Positions 28,308-38,276 of a stretch of 64,000 bases of DNA are shown here, in pieces (positions within the stretch are counted from its first letter, which is position 1; each line of letters opens with the position of its first letter). The position numbers and the translations under genes are program-made. Source of the stretch: Flammeovirgaceae bacterium (GTDB lineage Bacteria; Bacteroidota; Bacteroidia; Cytophagales; Cyclobacteriaceae); assembly GCA_016709845.1 (NCBI GenBank), contig JADJMA010000014.1:1-64000 (forward strand), written 5' to 3'. The notes under the pieces were generated by a model that saw nothing but the letters and a program-made list of their open reading frames with translations, was not told the DNA's origin and did no database searches.

Positions 28308-30619
28308 TTAAAGCTCTGTAGGCTGCAACGCTAGTTCTTCAGATTTATTTACCTTATCCGGTGTTTGCTTTTTGAAATGCGAGGCTGAAGAAAAAATAGC
28401 CCACGTTAAAGGTACAACGCCACCTAAAACGAATATACTACCACCAATTATGCGCATCCAGGTTAATCCTTGAAAAACAGTGCTATCGATAAACTCGGCT
28501 GAGCGAGCAAACCAAAGTCCTTTTTCAACTACAGCCTGAAATTGTAGAATACCCGCGGGGAAAAGATCTAAGATGACCATCAGGAGTAGGCCGATATTGA
28601 TAGACCAAAAGGAAATACGCAGTGCTTTACCTTTCCAGTATTCGCTCTTTCGTTATCAGTTGGCAGCAGAATAAAATAGTAGCTATAGAAAGATTTCCAT
28701 ACACACCCATAAGGGCAGCGTGACCATGATTCACGGTAAGGTAAGTTCCGTGTTCGTAATAATTTGCAAGTGGTAAATTGATTATGAAGCCCAACACACC
28801 TGCACCAAAGAAATTCCAGAAGTTAACGCCAATTAAAAATAGAAACACTTCGGGCATACCGAACTTTTGGCTCAATGCCGAACCATTGGACAGCATAGAC
28901 TCAACCAGGTTAGGCAATTTTTGAAAGCGCCAAGCCTCCAGGGTTAATAGAATTAATGGAATTACCTGAAGTGTTGAAAAGACTGATCCAAGTGCCATGG
29001 TAGCAACCGGTTTCGCATTCCAGTAGAAGTTATGCGAGATGCCCAATAAACCGGAACCTAAAAAAAGAAGTGTGGCGATATAAATTACCCGAATAGCAGC
29101 TTGTCTACTAACTAGGCCCATCAATACCATAAAATAGCCAACCAGTACGGTGGTAAAAACTTCAAAGAATGCTTCGGCCCACATGTGAATTACGCACCAG
29201 CGCCAAAAGTCTGCTATCACAAAATTTGTTTTTGGAGTAGCCACAAACCCGGAGAGTAACAAAATTAAAATGCTACTAGTTGAATAGACCAGCCAATTGG
29301 GTAATTGCCAAGGTTGGCCTACTTTAATAGCTGGTTTTAGCGCACGATATAAGGTAACGCACCACAAGGCCAGTACAACGAAGAGCAAACCTTGCCACAA
29401 TTTTCCCGGTTCAACATATTCCCATCCTTGATGGCCAAACCACCACCAGTTTTCAAAAAAACCGAGGGGACCACCATAAATACTAACCATCGAGCCCACA
29501 CCTAAAAGCACAATAAGAGCGAATATTATGTTAATAATAAATTTTTGATTGGCGGGTTCGCGTGGCGAGAGAAGTGGTGCAATAAAGAAGGATGCTCCAA
29601 TCCAACAGATCGATATCCATAAGATAGCAAGTTGAACGTGCCAGCTCCGCGTAATCGTTATGGGAAAGAGCGTTCTTACATCATATCCAAAAAAGGTAGT
29701 GAAGTTTAAAAAATCGTGCACGGTTAAAATACCGGCTAATACCTGAACGATAAGAAGAATTATTGCGAGATAAAAATATTTGTACGTGGCTCGTTGCGAA
29801 GGGGTAGGTTGAAAATTAGCTACACCTTCCCTTAGTCATAAGCGGACTTGATTTATTAGTAAAAGCAAAATCGTTTAGTTTTTCCAGTCTTCCGTGGTAG
29901 TATAGCACAATGCCTAAACCCAAGATTAAGCCTAATGATCCGATGATCGTCCAGATCGTGACGGAAGCAGACGGTGTATTGCCCGCATCGACATCATAGG
30001 GCCAGTTGTGTGTGTAACTATAATTTTTTCCGGGTCGCTCGGTTCCACATACCCATGAACCCCAATAAAAAAATGCAGATAGCTGCCTGATTTCCTGATC
30101 AGTTTTAATGTAGTGTTGAGGTTTAAAAGACTCTTTGCTGGTTCCATTAAAAACATTCAAATAGTAACTCGTTAATTGTTCGCAGGCATAGGCTTGCGCA
30201 GCAGTTAGCTTCACTTTATTCGTAGCACGCGAGTATCGGTTTTCTTTTATTTCGCGTTGAACCTGAATGCGTGTACCAAGCATTTCCATTTTTGAGATAT
30301 CAGGTTGGTTGGCATAGAATGCACGCATATGCTGCGTAATCTGATGCAGAGCTTCCGCAGTGAAATCTGGCCCTCGGTTGGCTCCATCTCCAAACATACT
30401 CCCGTATTCCATTAAGGCATATTTTTGAAATACAGCCTGACCTTCTAAAATATCTTTTTGTGAGAAAACAGATTCTCCGGCTTCATTTACAAAATCAGGA
30501 ATGGGTGGTGCCTTAAAATATGTCTCGTAACCTATAATAGAGACTCCGGTTATGCTAATTGCCAAAATAAGTGTTATCGGGAGCCACCACTTACGTGGAT
30601 TTATTAGAAATTGAATCAT
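28308..30619 (-). CDS. norZ: Quinol-dependent nitric-oxide reductase (qNor), frameshifted
   Basis: Reduces 2 NO to N2O with electrons from quinol, in the inner membrane. About 770 aa. The N-terminal part (residues 1-260) is the qNor-specific fused domain with one helix, GQAVFQKYALMEYGSMFGDGANRGPDFTAEALH (written here as one long qNor landmark split by GDG) and a second helix near 230. The catalytic NorB-like core follows in another frame (break near 29820): SWHVQLAILWI, WWWFGHQGWEYVEPGKLWQ, HMWAEAFFEVFTTVLVGYF and NHGHAALMGVYGN hold the haem and FeB histidines. The last helices are in a third frame (break near 28630). It is divergent from the globin gene, with a shared operator between them. 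Confidence 0.92.
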
Positions 30620-30648
30620 ACTAGTTAGTATCTTTATAGTTTAACAGA

Positions 30649-30692
30649 CAAAACTATTTTTAGCAGTACCCATTTGGTATGAGTCTAATCAT
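30649..30692 (-). promoter_or_regulatory. norZ promoter with Crp/Fnr-like operator
   Basis: On the minus strand TAGTTTTG (30656-30649) matches TAnnTTTG, 30 bp before the norZ ATG. Palindrome-like ATGAGTCTAATCAT (30679-30692), read on the minus strand as ATGATTAGACTCAT, matches the operator before the Crp/Fnr gene at 13 of 14 bases. Its centre is 36.5 nt from the -7 box end, exactly as there. No TTTG -33 box is present. Confidence 0.6.
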
Positions 30693-30780
30693 ATTTACGG
30701 ATATAAATGTTATTTTTTTGCAACTAAAAATTTAAGCAGGTAGCTCTCCAGAAGTGTAAGATATGTATTAAGAAATCAGA

Positions 30781-31140
30781 ATGAAAGAAATTACAGACCG
30801 CAATGACATTGAAGTACTCGTTGATACATTCTATGAAAAAGTGAAAGCAGATACTTTAATAGGCCCCGTGTTTGCCCATATAGATTGGCCAAATCACTTG
30901 CCCATCATGTATAAATTCTGGTCGTCAATGATGCTGGGGGAGCAGAGCTATCAAGGTAATCCGTTTCAAAAACACGTGGCCCTACCACTGAGATCAGATC
31001 ATTTCCACCAATGGTTAAAGCTCTTTACCGAAACAGTAGATGAAAATTTTACGGGTGAACGCGCTGATGAAATTAAGGCCCGTGCAAAAACTATTGCTGG
31101 AGTTTTTCAGCATAAACTGGGAATACACCCGACCCCCTAA
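30781..31140 (+). CDS. Group III truncated haemoglobin
   Basis: A 119-aa globin of the group III (trHbP/ctb-like) family, likely NO or O2 binding and protective during denitrification. It has an N-terminal helix (DIEVLVDTFYEKVKAD), the B/C region GPVFAHIDWPNHLPIMYKFWSSMML, the family's YQGNPFQKHVAL with the proximal-side helix LRSDHFHQWLKLFTETVDENF, where the His of HFHQW is the expected F8 proximal ligand. Divergent from norZ; the shared intergenic operator suggests joint control. Confidence 0.9.
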   Translation: MKEITDRNDIEVLVDTFYEKVKADTLIGPVFAHIDWPNHLPIMYKFWSSMMLGEQSYQGNPFQKHVALPLRSDHFHQWLKLFTETVDENFTGERADEIKARAKTIAGVFQHKLGIHPTP

Positions 31141-31876
31141 GCGGGTCGCACCCACTTTATTAAAACAGACTTACAAATAACAACCAGTTAAAACAATAAC
31201 GGTAAGCTTATGTAGTGACTCCTGTTGAAAATTCCGATGAACTAAGTAGAGAAGAAATACCAGGGAACCGATTTTCATGGATTGGTCCATCAAAGAGTAT
31301 CCACTGAAAAAAATAGTATAGGCTTATGGATAGTGTTATAAGAATTACCGCCCATGTAAAGTATTTCGTGAAATTCCGTCATAGAAAATTTTAAAGTCAG
31401 TACCCAAGAAGTTGCTACACACCAAAAAAGTATTCGCACGAATATAAATAGGTTGATAGGATAGCGAGTGATAAAAAGAAAAGCAGGTAAACTCCACGCA
31501 CTTCGTGTTCTCAAATCGTAGCGTCCCACTATTCTAAATGCGGAGAAAGAAAACAAAAAGTATCTACAATAGATGAGGCTAATAGAGTTTTGCTGACTTC
31601 CATTGATGGATGATATCGGCCAGATTAGAAACTATTTGGGTATTCCCAGATCTAAAACAATGGAAATGAGCACGCTAACACAATCGAATTTAGTTATTGC
31701 GGATAAGTCGTGTTGACGTTGTGGATAGTTGACAATTTAAACTAATTCTAAATAGTGTTTTCGGTTAACAATTCATGTTCTTAATTATAAGTTTGGCTAA
31801 CGAGTAAGTGTATTTCGGTTCATTGGTTTCTAAGACGAAACATCATCAAAATAATTTTTACGTAAATTAAAATAAG
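31141..31876 (+). other. Long stretch without a convincing gene
   Basis: About 740 bp between the globin gene and the act promoter, A/T-rich. A minus-strand frame at 31290-31556 (88 aa, hydrophobic middle FLFITRYPINLFIFVRILFW) is open but has no family resemblance, no start signal and no partner. It could be a decayed or frameshifted membrane gene. Just after the globin stop is a short GACCC/GGGTC stem without a T-tract. Confidence 0.4.
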
Positions 31877-31907
31877 TTTGAAATAATGCATTTGCCGTGT
31901 AGATTTG
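31877..31907 (+). promoter_or_regulatory. Promoter of the act-cox operon
   Basis: TTTG (31877-31880), exactly 19 nt, then TAGATTTG (31900-31907): a full match to the Bacteroidota sigma-A promoter TTTG-N19-TAnnTTTG. Expected start near 31912, about 36 bp before actA. Confidence 0.75.
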
Positions 31908-31947
31908 TGCGATTCCGTAAAAAAGCGGCTACCCTAAACGCGTCACG

Positions 31948-33207
31948 ATGAAGAAAAGATTATCTGGTCCCGTTACCTTTCTAACCTTCGTAGTTTTCAC
32001 CCTCTCTATTAGTTTAAATTCTTTCGCTCAGGATATTTCTACTGATCCCGCTATGATCAGTGCGGGCGAGGCTTTATTTAATGGTAATTGCAAAGCATGC
32101 CATAGGGTAAAGCAAAAGTTGGTGGGTCCGGCTTTGGCTGGTGTAGAAACTCGGGTTCCTTCCATTGATTGGATTTATTCCTGGGTTCGTAATCCGGCTA
32201 AAGTAATTGCCAGTGGCGATGCCTACGCGGTTAAAATCTACGAAGAGTATGGCAAGAGCCAGATGACGGCTTTTAATAGTTATACGGATGATCAGATCAT
32301 GAGCATTCTTGCTTATGTAAAGGCGGAGGCTGAAAAGGTGGATGCGCCAGCCGTAACGGCAACTACCGCAGATGGGGGTGGTCAGGCTGGAGTACCCTCA
32401 GGCTATTTGAACGCTATCCTTATCGGAATGATTGTAATACTTCTATTACTCCTTATCATTCTAACACTTATTATAAACGCATTAAAGAAGTATCTCGATC
32501 AGAGGGACCTGAATGAAGTAGATCGGGAAATAGTTCATTCTAAATATACACTGGGCTCTATGGTACGCAGCTCGGGTTTTATATTTCTGGTTGTATTCCT
32601 TGTTTCTTCAATCACTTTCAAAACTGTTATTGATGGATTGTATTCTATAGGTGTTCAGCAAAATTATCAACCCAAACAGCCCATTGCATTCTCACATAAA
32701 ATACATGCCGGGCAATATGAAATTGAGTGTAAGTATTGCCATACTGGAGCACTGAAAGGTAAACAAGCCAATATTCCATCGCGTAATGTGTCTACGAATT
32801 GTCACTCTCAAAGTAAGGCGGGAACAAACACCGGTACGGGCGAGATCGCAAAAATCTATGCAGCTATTGGATTTGATCCAAGTACGGGTTCTTACACGGG
32901 CAAACAAAAGCCTATTGAATGGGTAAGAATTCATAACCTGCCCGACCTGGCTTATTTCAATCACTCGCAACACGTAAATGTGGCCGGAGTAGAGTGTCAG
33001 ACCTGTCATGGTCCGATTCAGGAAATGGATGTGGTTAAACAATATTCATTACTTACTATGGGCTGGTGTATTGATTGCCACCGCAAAACAGATGTTAACA
33101 CAAAAGGAAATGCCTATTACGATAAACTGATTGAACTTCACAATAGTAAAAAAGCTATGAAGGTGGAGGACATTGGTGGATTGGAATGCGCAAAGTGCCA
33201 CTATTAA
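31948..33207 (+). CDS. actA: Alternative complex III subunit ActA (multihaem cytochrome c)
   Basis: Membrane-anchored multihaem cytochrome c of alternative complex III, a quinol:cytochrome c oxidoreductase. 419 aa: signal peptide (to about residue 27), an N-terminal monohaem domain (C48-x2-C51-H52), two helices (about 150-177 and 205-225), then a pentahaem-type region with CKYCH (C261), NCH at 285-286, CQTCH (C350), CIDCH (C374) and CAKCH at the C-terminus. The site at 282-286 reads STNCH: Ser282 replaces the first Cys expected by the family (CMNCH). The fused N-terminal monohaem domain makes it longer than the pentahaem core. First gene of the operon, directly behind a strong promoter. Confidence 0.93.
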   Translation: MKKRLSGPVTFLTFVVFTLSISLNSFAQDISTDPAMISAGEALFNGNCKACHRVKQKLVGPALAGVETRVPSIDWIYSWVRNPAKVIASGDAYAVKIYEEYGKSQMTAFNSYTDDQIMSILAYVKAEAEKVDAPAVTATTADGGGQAGVPSGYLNAILIGMIVILLLLLIILTLIINALKKYLDQRDLNEVDREIVHSKYTLGSMVRSSGFIFLVVFLVSSITFKTVIDGLYSIGVQQNYQPKQPIAFSHKIHAGQYEIECKYCHTGALKGKQANIPSRNVSTNCHSQSKAGTNTGTGEIAKIYAAIGFDPSTGSYTGKQKPIEWVRIHNLPDLAYFNHSQHVNVAGVECQTCHGPIQEMDVVKQYSLLTMGWCIDCHRKTDVNTKGNAYYDKLIELHNSKKAMKVEDIGGLECAKCHY

Positions 33208-33240
33208 TAATTTAATTGACCTCGACTGGATTTTGAATCT

Positions 33241-36200
33241 ATGAGCAATACAAATAAGACATACTGGAAAGGATTACCTCAACTTAAGAACGATCCGGCT
33301 TTTGTTAAACATGCCAATGACGAGTTCGTGGATTTGGCTATGCAGGATGATCCCGGTCATTCGCGTAGAGATTTTCTTAAAATGATGGGATTCAGTGTGG
33401 CGGCTGCCTCTTTAGCAGCCTGCGAAGCCCCGATCCGTAAAGCAATACCTTATATTAACAAGCCTTTAGATGCTGATCCGGGTATCCCGAATTACTATGC
33501 ATCAACCTATATAAATGGTGGTGATTATTGTAGCATCGTGGTTAAGGTACGCGATGGTCGTCCTATTAAAATTGAGGGTAATGCCTTATCCAAAGTTAGC
33601 AAAGGGGGCACCAGCGCTCAGGTGGAGGCATCCGTGTTGTCTTTATATGATAACTATCGCTTACGCGGACCAAAAATTAATAATGCTAATGCGGAATGGG
33701 AAACTATTGATTCAGAGGTTATTGCTAAATTAAATGAAATCGCGGGCAAGGGTGGTCAAATAAGAATTGTCAGCAATACAATTTTAAGCCCCAGCACAAA
33801 GGTTGCTATTGATAAGTTTAAGGCAAAGTATCCAACAGCTTCTCACGTTCAATACGATTCAATATCAAGCTATGGAATCTTAAAGGCTAACAAAGAGACT
33901 TTTGGAACAGCCATGATTCCATCCTATGATTTTAGTAAGGCTAAAGTAATAGTAAGTGTAGGTGCCGATTTTCTGGGCACTTGGTTATCACCGATAGAAT
34001 TTTCAAAGCAATTTGCTGTAAACAGAGAGGTAACGGATGACAAGCGCGATATGTCGCGCCTTTATCAATTCGAATCTAACTTGTCGTTAACGGGAGCCAA
34101 TTCAGATTATCGTTCAATGATCAAACCTTCACAGGAAGGCCTTGTGGTAGCTCAGATTTATAATATTCTTGCAGGCAATGGAGTAAAGAGCATCGATAAA
34201 ATTGCTTACCTCGAAAAGGCAGCTGCTGAATTGAAAGCAAATGCCGGAAAAGCATTAGTAGTTTGCGGATCGAATGACAAATCAGTTCAGATCGTTGTTA
34301 ACGCAATTAATAATTTACTAGATAGCTACGGTACAACCATTATAACTAACTCTCCAATTAATTTTCGCTTAGGAAATGATGAAGAGATGTCGGCTTTTGT
34401 TGCCGATGCACAAGCAGGCAAAGTGGATGGCGTTATTTTCTTTAATTGTAATCCGATTTACGATCATCCTAAAGGCGATGCGTTGGCAGCCGCTTTGAAA
34501 AAGATGACGTTAACCGTATCAACATCGTATACTCCAGACGAAACGGCATCCTCTGTATCGCACATGGCTCCAGATCATCACTATTTAGAATCCTGGAATG
34601 ATGCCGAACCGAAACCGAATTCATTCAGTTTGTCGCAACCAGCCATCACACCTTTGTTTAAAACTCGACAGGCTGCTGAAAGCTTACTGGTTTGGTCTGG
34701 CGAAAGCAATACCGAGTACTTCACCGTACTGAAAGAATATTGGAGGACCCGGTTTTATAATGCTGGTGCAGGCGTTGACTTCCAAAGTTTTTGGGATAAG
34801 TGTTTATATGATGGTGTTTATGAACTTCCTGGAGAAACTAAGACTTATTCTTTCTCAGCAAATGTGGATGGCGCGCTCTCCGCAATAAGTTCAACCTATA
34901 AAGCAACTAATTCAGGTTTTGAATTAGCGCTTTATGAAAGTTGTGGTTTAGGAAATGGATCACAGGCAAACAATCCTTTGTTACAGGAATTACCAGATCC
35001 CATCACAAAGGCAACCTGGGATCATTATGTAACCATAGCCCTGAAAGACGCAAACGAATTGGGCATTGAAAACGATGCGGAAGGAAAAACACAAATAGTT
35101 AACCTTACAGCAAACGGCAAAACCATCTCGGTTGCTGCCTTGGTTCAACCCGGTCAAGCACCTGGCACCTTAGGGGTTGCTTTAGGATATGGCCGTACAA
35201 AAGTTGGAAAAGTAGGAGAGAACATTGGGGCAAATGCTTATCCGTTGGTTTCAGTTAATGAAACTATGAGTTACAGTATCATCTCCGGAGTTACGTTGGA
35301 AAACACGGATGCTGAATTTCAGATAGCTCAAACTCAGATTCATCAAACGTACATGGGGCGTGAGAATGTAATTCAGGAATCGCTATTGGTAGATTACAAT
35401 AAGAATCCTGCTTATTGGAAAGAAAATGCTGCTAAGGTAACATCATGGGATAAAAAGGTTGACCCCTCTTCTTTGAGTATGTGGAAGGGGCATGAGTATA
35501 AGAATCATCATTGGGGAATGGCCATAGACTTGAACACATGTACCGGCTGTGGTTCCTGTGTGGTGGCTTGTAATGTGGAGAATAATGTGGCTCTCGTTGG
35601 TAAGCAGGAAGTAATCAATCGCAGAGAGATGCATTGGTTGCGCATTGACCGCTACTACACCAGCGATGCAGCTCCGGAAAATTATAAGGAAGCAGAAATA
35701 GCCTCTGAAAATCCGGAGGTTGTGTTCCAACCAATGTTGTGTCAACATTGTAATAATGCACCTTGCGAAACTGTATGCCCAGTGGCCGCTACTACACATA
35801 GCACCGAAGGACTTAATCAAATGGTGTATAACCGTTGTATTGGCACTCGCTATTGTGCCAACAACTGTCCTTATAAAGTAAGAAGATTCAATTGGTTTAA
35901 ATATCACGATAACCAGCAGTTTACCCAATCTAACCCGTCTATGAATACGGATCTTGGTCGTATGGTATTGAATCCTGATGTTACCGTTCGCTCACGTGGT
36001 GTGATGGAGAAATGTTCGTTCTGCGTTCAACGGATTCAATCAGGTAAACTAACGGCTAAGAAGGACCGCAGACCCTTACAAGATGGAGAAGTAGTTACTG
36101 CTTGTCAAGCAGCTTGTACTACAGGGGCTATCGTGTTTGGTGATTTGAATAATTCAGAAAGCCGCATTAGCAAATTGCTTCAGATTGAATTAGACAAAGA

Positions 36201-36333
36201 TCGTCCGTACGGTATTGACAAAAAATATAATAACCCAAGGGCCTATCGGGTGTTGGAAGAAATTGGTGTTAAACCTAACATTTTCTATCTCACTAAGATC
36301 AGGAATAAGGATAAGGAAAAAGAGAACGTATAA
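33241..36333 (+). CDS. actB: Alternative complex III subunit ActB (molybdopterin-like plus Fe-S)
   Basis: A 1030-aa subunit fusing a molybdopterin-oxidoreductase-like domain (about residues 60-730, lacking a cofactor in known ACIII) and a four-cluster ferredoxin domain. It has the twin-arginine motif SRRDFLKMMGFSVAAASLAAC, with a following Cys that may be lipidated. Cluster cysteines are CTGCGSCVVAC (about 766-777), CQHCNNAPCETVC, CIGTRYCANNC and CSFCVQRIQSGK with CQAACTTGAI. It takes electrons within the periplasmic part of the complex. Frame intact, 33 bp after actA. Confidence 0.96.
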   Translation: MSNTNKTYWKGLPQLKNDPAFVKHANDEFVDLAMQDDPGHSRRDFLKMMGFSVAAASLAACEAPIRKAIPYINKPLDADPGIPNYYASTYINGGDYCSIVVKVRDGRPIKIEGNALSKVSKGGTSAQVEASVLSLYDNYRLRGPKINNANAEWETIDSEVIAKLNEIAGKGGQIRIVSNTILSPSTKVAIDKFKAKYPTASHVQYDSISSYGILKANKETFGTAMIPSYDFSKAKVIVSVGADFLGTWLSPIEFSKQFAVNREVTDDKRDMSRLYQFESNLSLTGANSDYRSMIKPSQEGLVVAQIYNILAGNGVKSIDKIAYLEKAAAELKANAGKALVVCGSNDKSVQIVVNAINNLLDSYGTTIITNSPINFRLGNDEEMSAFVADAQAGKVDGVIFFNCNPIYDHPKGDALAAALKKMTLTVSTSYTPDETASSVSHMAPDHHYLESWNDAEPKPNSFSLSQPAITPLFKTRQAAESLLVWSGESNTEYFTVLKEYWRTRFYNAGAGVDFQSFWDKCLYDGVYELPGETKTYSFSANVDGALSAISSTYKATNSGFELALYESCGLGNGSQANNPLLQELPDPITKATWDHYVTIALKDANELGIENDAEGKTQIVNLTANGKTISVAALVQPGQAPGTLGVALGYGRTKVGKVGENIGANAYPLVSVNETMSYSIISGVTLENTDAEFQIAQTQIHQTYMGRENVIQESLLVDYNKNPAYWKENAAKVTSWDKKVDPSSLSMWKGHEYKNHHWGMAIDLNTCTGCGSCVVACNVENNVALVGKQEVINRREMHWLRIDRYYTSDAAPENYKEAEIASENPEVVFQPMLCQHCNNAPCETVCPVAATTHSTEGLNQMVYNRCIGTRYCANNCPYKVRRFNWFKYHDNQQFTQSNPSMNTDLGRMVLNPDVTVRSRGVMEKCSFCVQRIQSGKLTAKKDRRPLQDGEVVTACQAACTTGAIVFGDLNNSESRISKLLQIELDKDRPYGIDKKYNNPRAYRVLEEIGVKPNIFYLTKIRNKDKEKENV

Positions 36334-36367
36334 TTTATTTGATTAAAGATTTGATACGAAACTAAGT

Positions 36368-37741
36368 ATGCAAGCAACTTCAGCAGTACGTGAAACTTTA
36401 ATAACTGGCGGCAAAACGGTACGTGACGTATCCGAAGACATCAGCCGGCAAGTGGAGGGCAAGCCAACCAAACTTTGGTGGTCTGCTTTCAGTGTCTCCC
36501 TTGTTCTTTTGATGTTTGGTGTTTACTGTCTGTCCACAGTTTTATGGGAAGGCATAGGCATGTGGGGATTGAATAAAACGGTGGGTTGGGCGTGGGATAT
36601 CACCAACTTCGTTTGGTGGGTGGGTATCGGTCACGCGGGTACGCTGATCTCTGCGATCTTGTTGTTGTTCCGCCAAAAGTGGAGAATGTCTATCAACCGA
36701 GCGGCCGAAGCAATGACGATCTTTGCAGTAATTTGTGCGGCTACCTTTCCATTAGTACACATGGGGCGCTTGTGGCTCGGTATGTATTGGGTACTTCCGC
36801 TTCCTAATACCTGGGGTTCACTTTGGACTAACTTTAATTCACCCTTGCTTTGGGACGTATTTGCGATCACTACATACTTCACCGTATCTCTTGTTTTCTG
36901 GTACATAGGTCTGATTCCTGATTTTGCAGTAATCCGAGATCGGGCAACACGCATGGGCAATAAAACCCGTGCAACTATTTATAATGCATTAAGTTTTGGT
37001 TGGGATGGCGCAGCAAAAACATGGATGCGCTACGAATCGGTAGCATTAATTCTTGCCGGACTCTCTACACCGCTTGTGCTTTCCGTTCATACCATTGTAT
37101 CCATGGACTTTGCTACTTCGATAGTGCCGGGTTGGCATACAACTATCTTCCCACCATACTTTGTGTCAGGTGCGATTTTCTCTGGCTTTGCGATGGTGCT
37201 AACATTATTGATTGTAACCCGTAAAGTTTTCAAACTGGAAGATTATATAACAATCTACCACATCGAACTGATGAATATAGTAATCATCATTACGGGTTCA
37301 ATTGTCGGTATCGCTTACATAACCGAGTTCTTTGTGGCTTGGTATGGTCAGGTTCCTGCTGAATTTTATGCATTCTATAACCGGGCTACGGGTCCTTATT
37401 GGTGGGCGTATTGGTCTATGATGACCTGTAACGTTATTTCACCGCAACTTTTCTGGTTTAAGAAATTGCGCACCAACATTGTGGCTACGTTCGTTTTGTC
37501 AATTATAGTAAATATTGGTATGTGGTTCGAACGATTTGTAATTATAGTAACCTCCATACACCGTGATTATCTGCCGTCCAGTTGGTCGATGTTTTACCCG
37601 ACTATGTATGATGTGGGTGAATATATTTTGACATTCGGGTTTTTCTTCGCGGCATTTCTCCTCTTCGCCAAGTTCTTCCCGGTAATTAACATGGCTGAAG
37701 TTAAGAGTATCATTAAATCAACTTCCGAAAAGAAGCATTAA
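36368..37741 (+). CDS. actC: Alternative complex III subunit ActC (NrfD-like)
   Basis: A 457-aa NrfD/PsrC-family membrane subunit that binds quinol. Ten predicted helices, beginning LWWSAFSVSLVLLMFGVYCL. Family segments include WDITNFVWWVGIGHAGTLIS, FPLVHMGRLW, PNTWGSLWTNFNSPLLWDV and WFERFVIIVTSIHRDYLPSSW. It forms one of the two related integral subunits, with ActF. Frame intact; ActD starts 5 bp later. Confidence 0.96.
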   Translation: MQATSAVRETLITGGKTVRDVSEDISRQVEGKPTKLWWSAFSVSLVLLMFGVYCLSTVLWEGIGMWGLNKTVGWAWDITNFVWWVGIGHAGTLISAILLLFRQKWRMSINRAAEAMTIFAVICAATFPLVHMGRLWLGMYWVLPLPNTWGSLWTNFNSPLLWDVFAITTYFTVSLVFWYIGLIPDFAVIRDRATRMGNKTRATIYNALSFGWDGAAKTWMRYESVALILAGLSTPLVLSVHTIVSMDFATSIVPGWHTTIFPPYFVSGAIFSGFAMVLTLLIVTRKVFKLEDYITIYHIELMNIVIIITGSIVGIAYITEFFVAWYGQVPAEFYAFYNRATGPYWWAYWSMMTCNVISPQLFWFKKLRTNIVATFVLSIIVNIGMWFERFVIIVTSIHRDYLPSSWSMFYPTMYDVGEYILTFGFFFAAFLLFAKFFPVINMAEVKSIIKSTSEKKH

Positions 37742-37746
37742 TAACT

Positions 37747-38274
37747 ATGAGCAGCACAAGCGAAAATTTTTTAATAGGTATTTTTGATGATGAAGATATC
37801 TTGCTTCATGGCGTAGATGGCGTTCGAGACAAGGGCGTAAAGATTCATGAGGTGTATTCTCCGTTTCCCGTACATGGATTAGATGAGGCCTTGGGTTATA
37901 AACGTACGCGCTTACCCATCTCTGCTTTTATCTTCGGTTTAACCGGAACCGCCCTCGCCTTAACCATGCAAATCTGGATGTTGGGTTACGACTGGCCCAT
38001 GATTATTGGAGGTAAGAACTTTGCTTCCTTGCCGCCATTCATTCCGGTTACTTTCGAGTTAACGGTGCTTCTTTCTGCATTGGGTATGGTTGCTACATTC
38101 CTTATTGTAAGTGATTTGAAACCTTATAAAACTCCACGCTCGTATGATCTACGAAGCACAGATGATAAACACGTAATGGCTATTGATTTAGGAACAAATA
38201 AATTGAGCAAAGAAGATATCAGTCGCATACTGACGGAAAGTGGTGCTTCAGAAGTTAACGAAAAGAATTTTTAA
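37747..38274 (+). CDS. actD: Alternative complex III subunit ActD
   Basis: A 175-aa DUF3341 subunit with two helices (RLPISAFIFGLTGTALALTMQ, then FELTVLLSALGMVATFLIV). A cytoplasmic N-terminus carries FDDEDILLHGVDGVRDKGVK, and ALGYKRTRLP precedes the first helix. It stabilises the membrane core. Two bases separate it from actE. Confidence 0.93.
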   Translation: MSSTSENFLIGIFDDEDILLHGVDGVRDKGVKIHEVYSPFPVHGLDEALGYKRTRLPISAFIFGLTGTALALTMQIWMLGYDWPMIIGGKNFASLPPFIPVTFELTVLLSALGMVATFLIVSDLKPYKTPRSYDLRSTDDKHVMAIDLGTNKLSKEDISRILTESGASEVNEKNF

Positions 38275-38276
38275 TC

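Noticed and set aside
30693..30720. Mirror promoter for the globin gene with the same operator spacing
   Set aside because: A T-rich box ending at 30720 exists (TATTTTTTTG) but its spacing (34.5 nt) and sequence do not match TAnnTTTG well enough to claim it.
31290..31556. 88-aa minus-strand frame as a confident gene
   Set aside because: No family resemblance, no start context, and surrounding sequence looks non-coding.
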